The translations under genes and the position numbers were made by a program. Below the pieces are notes generated by a model, which had not been told where the DNA came from, did not search any database, and saw nothing but the letters and a program-made list of their open reading frames with translations. 64,000 nucleotides of DNA, taken from NCBI RefSeq assembly GCF_003122365.1, contig NZ_CP029254.1:4489501-4553500 (forward strand), given 5' to 3'. The stretch is from Streptomyces spongiicola. Its GTDB lineage: Bacteria > Actinomycetota > Actinomycetes > Streptomycetales > Streptomycetaceae. The number at the start of each line of letters is the position of its first letter. Position 1 is the first letter of the stretch. Of this stretch, positions 61,249 to 64,000 are shown in pieces.

Positions 61249-62629
61249 CGGAGCATCACTGACCGCGGCCGACGGCGATCCCCGCCGCCGCGGGGGGCCG
61301 CGTCACGCGGCCCCGAGAAGGTCCTTGCTGACCAAGTTGCAGATACCCGCGGGCAAGGCGATGGCGATCGCCGCCATGCCCACCGCGGTCTTCGTGGGGA
61401 TGGGGCTCACGCCCAAGCCGGCGCTCGCCGACGACAAGCAGGACATACCCTTCGCCCCCGGCCCCTGTGTGACGCGCTCGGACGAGCCGGAGGAGCCGGA
61501 GGCGTCGCCGTCCGCCTCGGAGCCGGAGGCGTCGCCGTCCGGGGAGCAGTCGGACGAGCCGTCCGAGGGGCGGTCGGACAGGCCCGTGCCGTCCCCGGGC
61601 GGTTCCGCCGACGAGCGGACCGACGAGCCGGAGCCCGGCGAGAGCCCTTCGGCCTCCGCGTCCGCCCGCACGGACGAGGACCCGCCCGAGCAGGCGGACC
61701 CGTCCCTCAATCCCACCCCGAGCGGGTCCGGGACCCGGAACCCGCTCGACCCGCCGGGTGTCGGTGACGTGATCGGGGACCTCCTCGACGGTCCCGGCGA
61801 GGCGCCGGAGGCCGCCCCGGCGGCGAGCGTGTCCGCCGGGCCCGCCGAGGAGCGGTCCGAGCCGGCCGAGGAGCGGTCCGAGCCGGCCGAGGAAGCGCCG
61901 AAGCCGGCCGAGGGGACCGCGTCGGAGCCCCTGGACGAGTTCTCCGGGAAGCCCGCCGCCCCGGTGGAGGATGCGGCGGGCGCGGCCGGCCAGTCCCTGG
62001 AGCAGACCAGGGAAGCCGTCGGGGACGCCATCAGGCACGCCGCCGGGAAGGCCGGCGTCGAGGTGGAGGAACTGGACGACGAGGTCAAGGGACTCGACCC
62101 GGTCGAGGACGAGGACATCCCCGAGGGCGCCGAGGGCAAGCCGCGCTTCCCGTGCCCGACCGCCGACCCGGAGGCACTCGCCAACGCCGAGGCGGAGCCC
62201 GGCATCCCGGCGCTCCCCGACGACCCGTGGGTGCTGGAGAGTTCCCGGCTCACCCTGAAGGGGCTCGACTACAAGGGCATCGTCGAGGTGCGCACCGGCA
62301 GCGGCAAGATCAAGAAGGTTCTGAAGTTCACCGCGTCGGGCGTGGACATCAGGGACCTCCACCAGCTGGTCGAGGGTCCCGAGGGCACCACGATCCACGT
62401 CGAGGCGCGCCGCGGCTCCACCTCCACCATCCGCAACGGCACGGTGACCATGTACACGGAGGAGCTGAAGGGCAACCTCTTCGGCATCATCCCCGTGACG
62501 TTCAGCCCGAAGACCCCACCGCCGCTGAACGTACCGTTCGCCATGTTCACCGATGTCAGGGTGACCCAGGCCGGCCAGTTCGGCGGCACACTGACCGTGC
62601 CCGGCCTGCACAACTACTTCACCGGATAG
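61238..62629 (+). CDS. Secreted protein with acidic Pro/Ser/Glu repeats and a beta-rich end
   Basis: A 463-aa protein, last of the three-gene operon. GTG 61238 follows GGGGG within the previous gene. One hydrophobic segment lies at about 40-63 after a basic region (signal or anchor, ending ALADD). Residues about 80-300 are low-complexity: repeated EASPS, PAEERSE and Pro-rich runs, a probable extended spacer. The last 150 residues (SRLTLKGLDYKGIVEVRTG onward) look like a folded beta domain. Two cysteines (in PGPCVTR and RFPCPTAD) flank the spacer. No family recognised. Confidence 0.78.
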   Translation: MPGDGASLTAADGDPRRRGGPRHAAPRRSLLTKLQIPAGKAMAIAAMPTAVFVGMGLTPKPALADDKQDIPFAPGPCVTRSDEPEEPEASPSASEPEASPSGEQSDEPSEGRSDRPVPSPGGSADERTDEPEPGESPSASASARTDEDPPEQADPSLNPTPSGSGTRNPLDPPGVGDVIGDLLDGPGEAPEAAPAASVSAGPAEERSEPAEERSEPAEEAPKPAEGTASEPLDEFSGKPAAPVEDAAGAAGQSLEQTREAVGDAIRHAAGKAGVEVEELDDEVKGLDPVEDEDIPEGAEGKPRFPCPTADPEALANAEAEPGIPALPDDPWVLESSRLTLKGLDYKGIVEVRTGSGKIKKVLKFTASGVDIRDLHQLVEGPEGTTIHVEARRGSTSTIRNGTVTMYTEELKGNLFGIIPVTFSPKTPPPLNVPFAMFTDVRVTQAGQFGGTLTVPGLHNYFTG

Positions 62630-62792
62630 CGCCGCGTCGGGCAGCGCCCGCCCCGCCCCGCCCCGTCGCGACGCCCGCGCCCGGAACCGGCTGCGGGCCG
62701 CTGCGGGGGCGGGTCTCCGGGGGTGTGGGCTCCGAGCCGCCCCGGTCTCGCGGAGTCCGGTCCCGATCGGCCCGGGCGGACTGCGGGGTCCG

Positions 62793-62828
62793 CGCACGGC
62801 CGTACCGCGGGAGCGGTACGGCCGTGCG
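62793..62828. terminator. Bidirectional terminator between convergent genes
   Basis: Perfect 15-bp stem (62793-62807 with 62814-62828), 6-nt loop, between the secreted-protein gene (+) and the pyruvate kinase gene (-). The rest of the 313-bp gap is GC-rich and featureless. Confidence 0.8.
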
Positions 62829-62942
62829 GTACCACCTGTCCGCCCGGTGCGGCCCCGCGCGTGCGGACGGCCGTGGACGAAGGAGCGCCGTGCCTCGACG
62901 TCCTCGGTACGGCCCCCCGCGCGAGCGGACGGCCGGGCCGGG

Positions 62943-64000
62943 TCAGGCGGACTTGTGGCCGTCGCCCAGGTGGTGCACCCGGACCATGTTCGTGGTGCCC
63001 GGGACGCCGGGAGGGGAGCCCGCGGTGATGATCATGGTGTCGCCCCGGCTGTAGCGCTGGAGCTTCAGCAGGGCGGCGTCCACGAGGTCGACCATCGCGT
63101 CCGTGGTCTCCACGAAGGGGGCGATGAAGGGCTCGACGCCCCAACTGAGCGTGAGCTGGTTGCGGGTGGAATCGTCCGTGGTGAAGGCCAGGATCGGCTG
63201 TTCCGCGCGATAGCGGGAGAGGCGCCGGGCGGTGTCGCCGGACTTGGTGAAGGCGACGAGGGCCTTGCCGTCGAGGAAGTCGGCGATCTCGGCTGCGGCG
63301 CGGGCCACCGAACCGCCCTGGGTGCGCGGCTTCTTGCCCGGGACCAGGGGCTGGAGCCCCTTGGAGAGCAGTTCCTCCTCCGCCGCGGTGACGATCTTGG
63401 ACATCGTCTTGACGGTCTCGATCGGGTACGCGCCCACCGACGACTCGGCCGAGAGCATGACCGCGTCGGCGCCGTCCAGGATCGCGTTGGCGACGTCGGA
63501 CGCCTCGGCGCGGGTCGGGCGGGAGTTGGTGATCATCGACTCCATCATCTGGGTCGCGACGATCACCGGCTTGGCGTTGCGCCGGCACAGCTCGATCAGC
63601 CGCTTCTGCACCATCGGGACCCGCTCCAGCGGGTACTCGACGGCCAGGTCGCCCCGCGCCACCATCACGCCGTCGAAGGCCATGACGACGTCCGCCATGT
63701 TCTCGACGGCCTGCGGCTTCTCCACCTTGGCGATGACGGGGACCCGGCGGCCCTCCTCGTCCATCACCTTGTGGACGTCCTTGACGTCGTCGGCGTCCCG
63801 CACGAAGGAGAGCGCGACCAGGTCGCAGCCCATGCGCAGGGCGAATCGGAGGTCCTCGACGTCCTTTTCCGACAGGGCGGGGACGTTCACCGCCGCACCG
63901 GGCAGGTTGATGCCCTTGTGGTCGGAGATGACTCCGCCCTCGATGACGACCGTCTTCACCCGCGGTCCCTCGATCTCGACCGCGCGCAGCTCGACGTTGC
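62943..64000 (-). CDS. pyk: Pyruvate kinase, 5' end outside the window
   Basis: The C-terminal 352 or so residues of a glycolytic enzyme converting PEP and ADP to pyruvate and ATP. The frame is open to the window edge (NVELRAVEIEGPRVK), so the start lies beyond 64000. Catalytic-site segments are visible: LSFVRDADDV, IAKVEKPQAVENM (the essential Lys), MVARGDLAVEYPLE (Glu-Asp metal site) and the TQMMESMI motif. The C-terminal regulatory domain ends RVHHLGDGHKSA. Streptomyces have two pyk genes. Confidence 0.97.
   Translation of the reverse strand, partial: NVELRAVEIEGPRVKTVVIEGGVISDHKGINLPGAAVNVPALSEKDVEDLRFALRMGCDLVALSFVRDADDVKDVHKVMDEEGRRVPVIAKVEKPQAVENMADVVMAFDGVMVARGDLAVEYPLERVPMVQKRLIELCRRNAKPVIVATQMMESMITNSRPTRAEASDVANAILDGADAVMLSAESSVGAYPIETVKTMSKIVTAAEEELLSKGLQPLVPGKKPRTQGGSVARAAAEIADFLDGKALVAFTKSGDTARRLSRYRAEQPILAFTTDDSTRNQLTLSWGVEPFIAPFVETTDAMVDLVDAALLKLQRYSRGDTMIITAGSPPGVPGTTNMVRVHHLGDGHKSA

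Noticed and set aside
63960..64000. Start of pyruvate kinase at GTG 63959
   Set aside because: The sequence upstream continues in frame with conserved residues (NVELRAVEIEGPR), so the gene runs past the window edge.

Overview
The window is chromosomal DNA of a high-GC Gram-positive bacterium, almost certainly a Streptomyces. Third codon positions are nearly all G or C, GTG and TTG starts are frequent, and it carries the filament genes filP and scy, the actinobacterial mismatch nuclease nucS and isobutyryl-CoA mutase icmA. From memory the gene order follows the conserved core region of Streptomyces coelicolor from just after rho to a pyruvate kinase gene (about SCO5357 to SCO5423); this needs an alignment to confirm. 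No tRNA, rRNA, CRISPR array, transposase or prophage gene was seen.

Layout. 1-10.6 kb: secreted trypsin-like protease with FG-GAP repeats, LytR-CpsA-Psr protein, rpmE, prfA, prmC, a threonylcarbamoyl-AMP synthase, a low-molecular-weight phosphatase homologue lacking its catalytic cysteine, glyA, and a polyprenyl-phosphate sugar-1-phosphate transferase. 11-18.9 kb: the complete F1Fo ATP synthase operon atpIBEFHAGDC. 19-25.3 kb: small membrane proteins and a chitinase with an adjacent two-component system. 25.6-34.3 kb: cobalamin adenosyltransferase, 3-hydroxyacyl-CoA dehydrogenase, a STAS protein, a membrane-anchored NTPase with a Gly/Ser tail, nucS and small genes. 34.4-42.8 kb: ABC-2 type exporter genes and the coiled-coil cytoskeleton genes filP and scy. 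42.9-45.7 kb: methylmalonyl-CoA epimerase, thiolase, meaB. 45.7-50 kb: a 1.4-kb non-coding stretch with three identical 138-bp tandem repeats, then a B12-binding radical SAM gene with a LysE exporter gene and a convergent MarR gene. 50-54.4 kb: three AIM24-family genes, two DUF3817 genes, a thiamine-binding protein, a MarR regulator. 54.5-59.3 kb: icmA behind a palindromic operator, an amidohydrolase homologue, a TetR regulator, a thioredoxin-TPR protein. 59.9-62.6 kb: an uncharacterised DUF6230-DUF6114-secreted protein operon. 62.9-64 kb: the 3' part of a pyruvate kinase gene.

Themes. Cobalamin and acyl-CoA metabolism recur: adenosyltransferase makes AdoCbl, IcmA uses it, MeaB is a G-protein chaperone of such mutases, and epimerase, thiolase and hydroxyacyl-CoA dehydrogenase handle neighbouring C4/C5 acyl-CoA intermediates. 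Translation termination is coupled genetically: prfA is followed by prmC, whose product methylates the GGQ glutamine of release factor. Regulation can be read directly in several places: a chitinase promoter flanked by 12-bp operators, an icmA promoter covered by a 24-bp near-palindrome, and a run of genes with a -10 box placed exactly 7 nt before the start codon, implying leaderless mRNAs. Many intergenic gaps hold short GC-rich tandem repeats, unlikely to be coding. The most unusual structures are a perfect 22-bp inverted repeat inside glyA and the 138-bp minisatellite upstream of the radical SAM-LysE pair.
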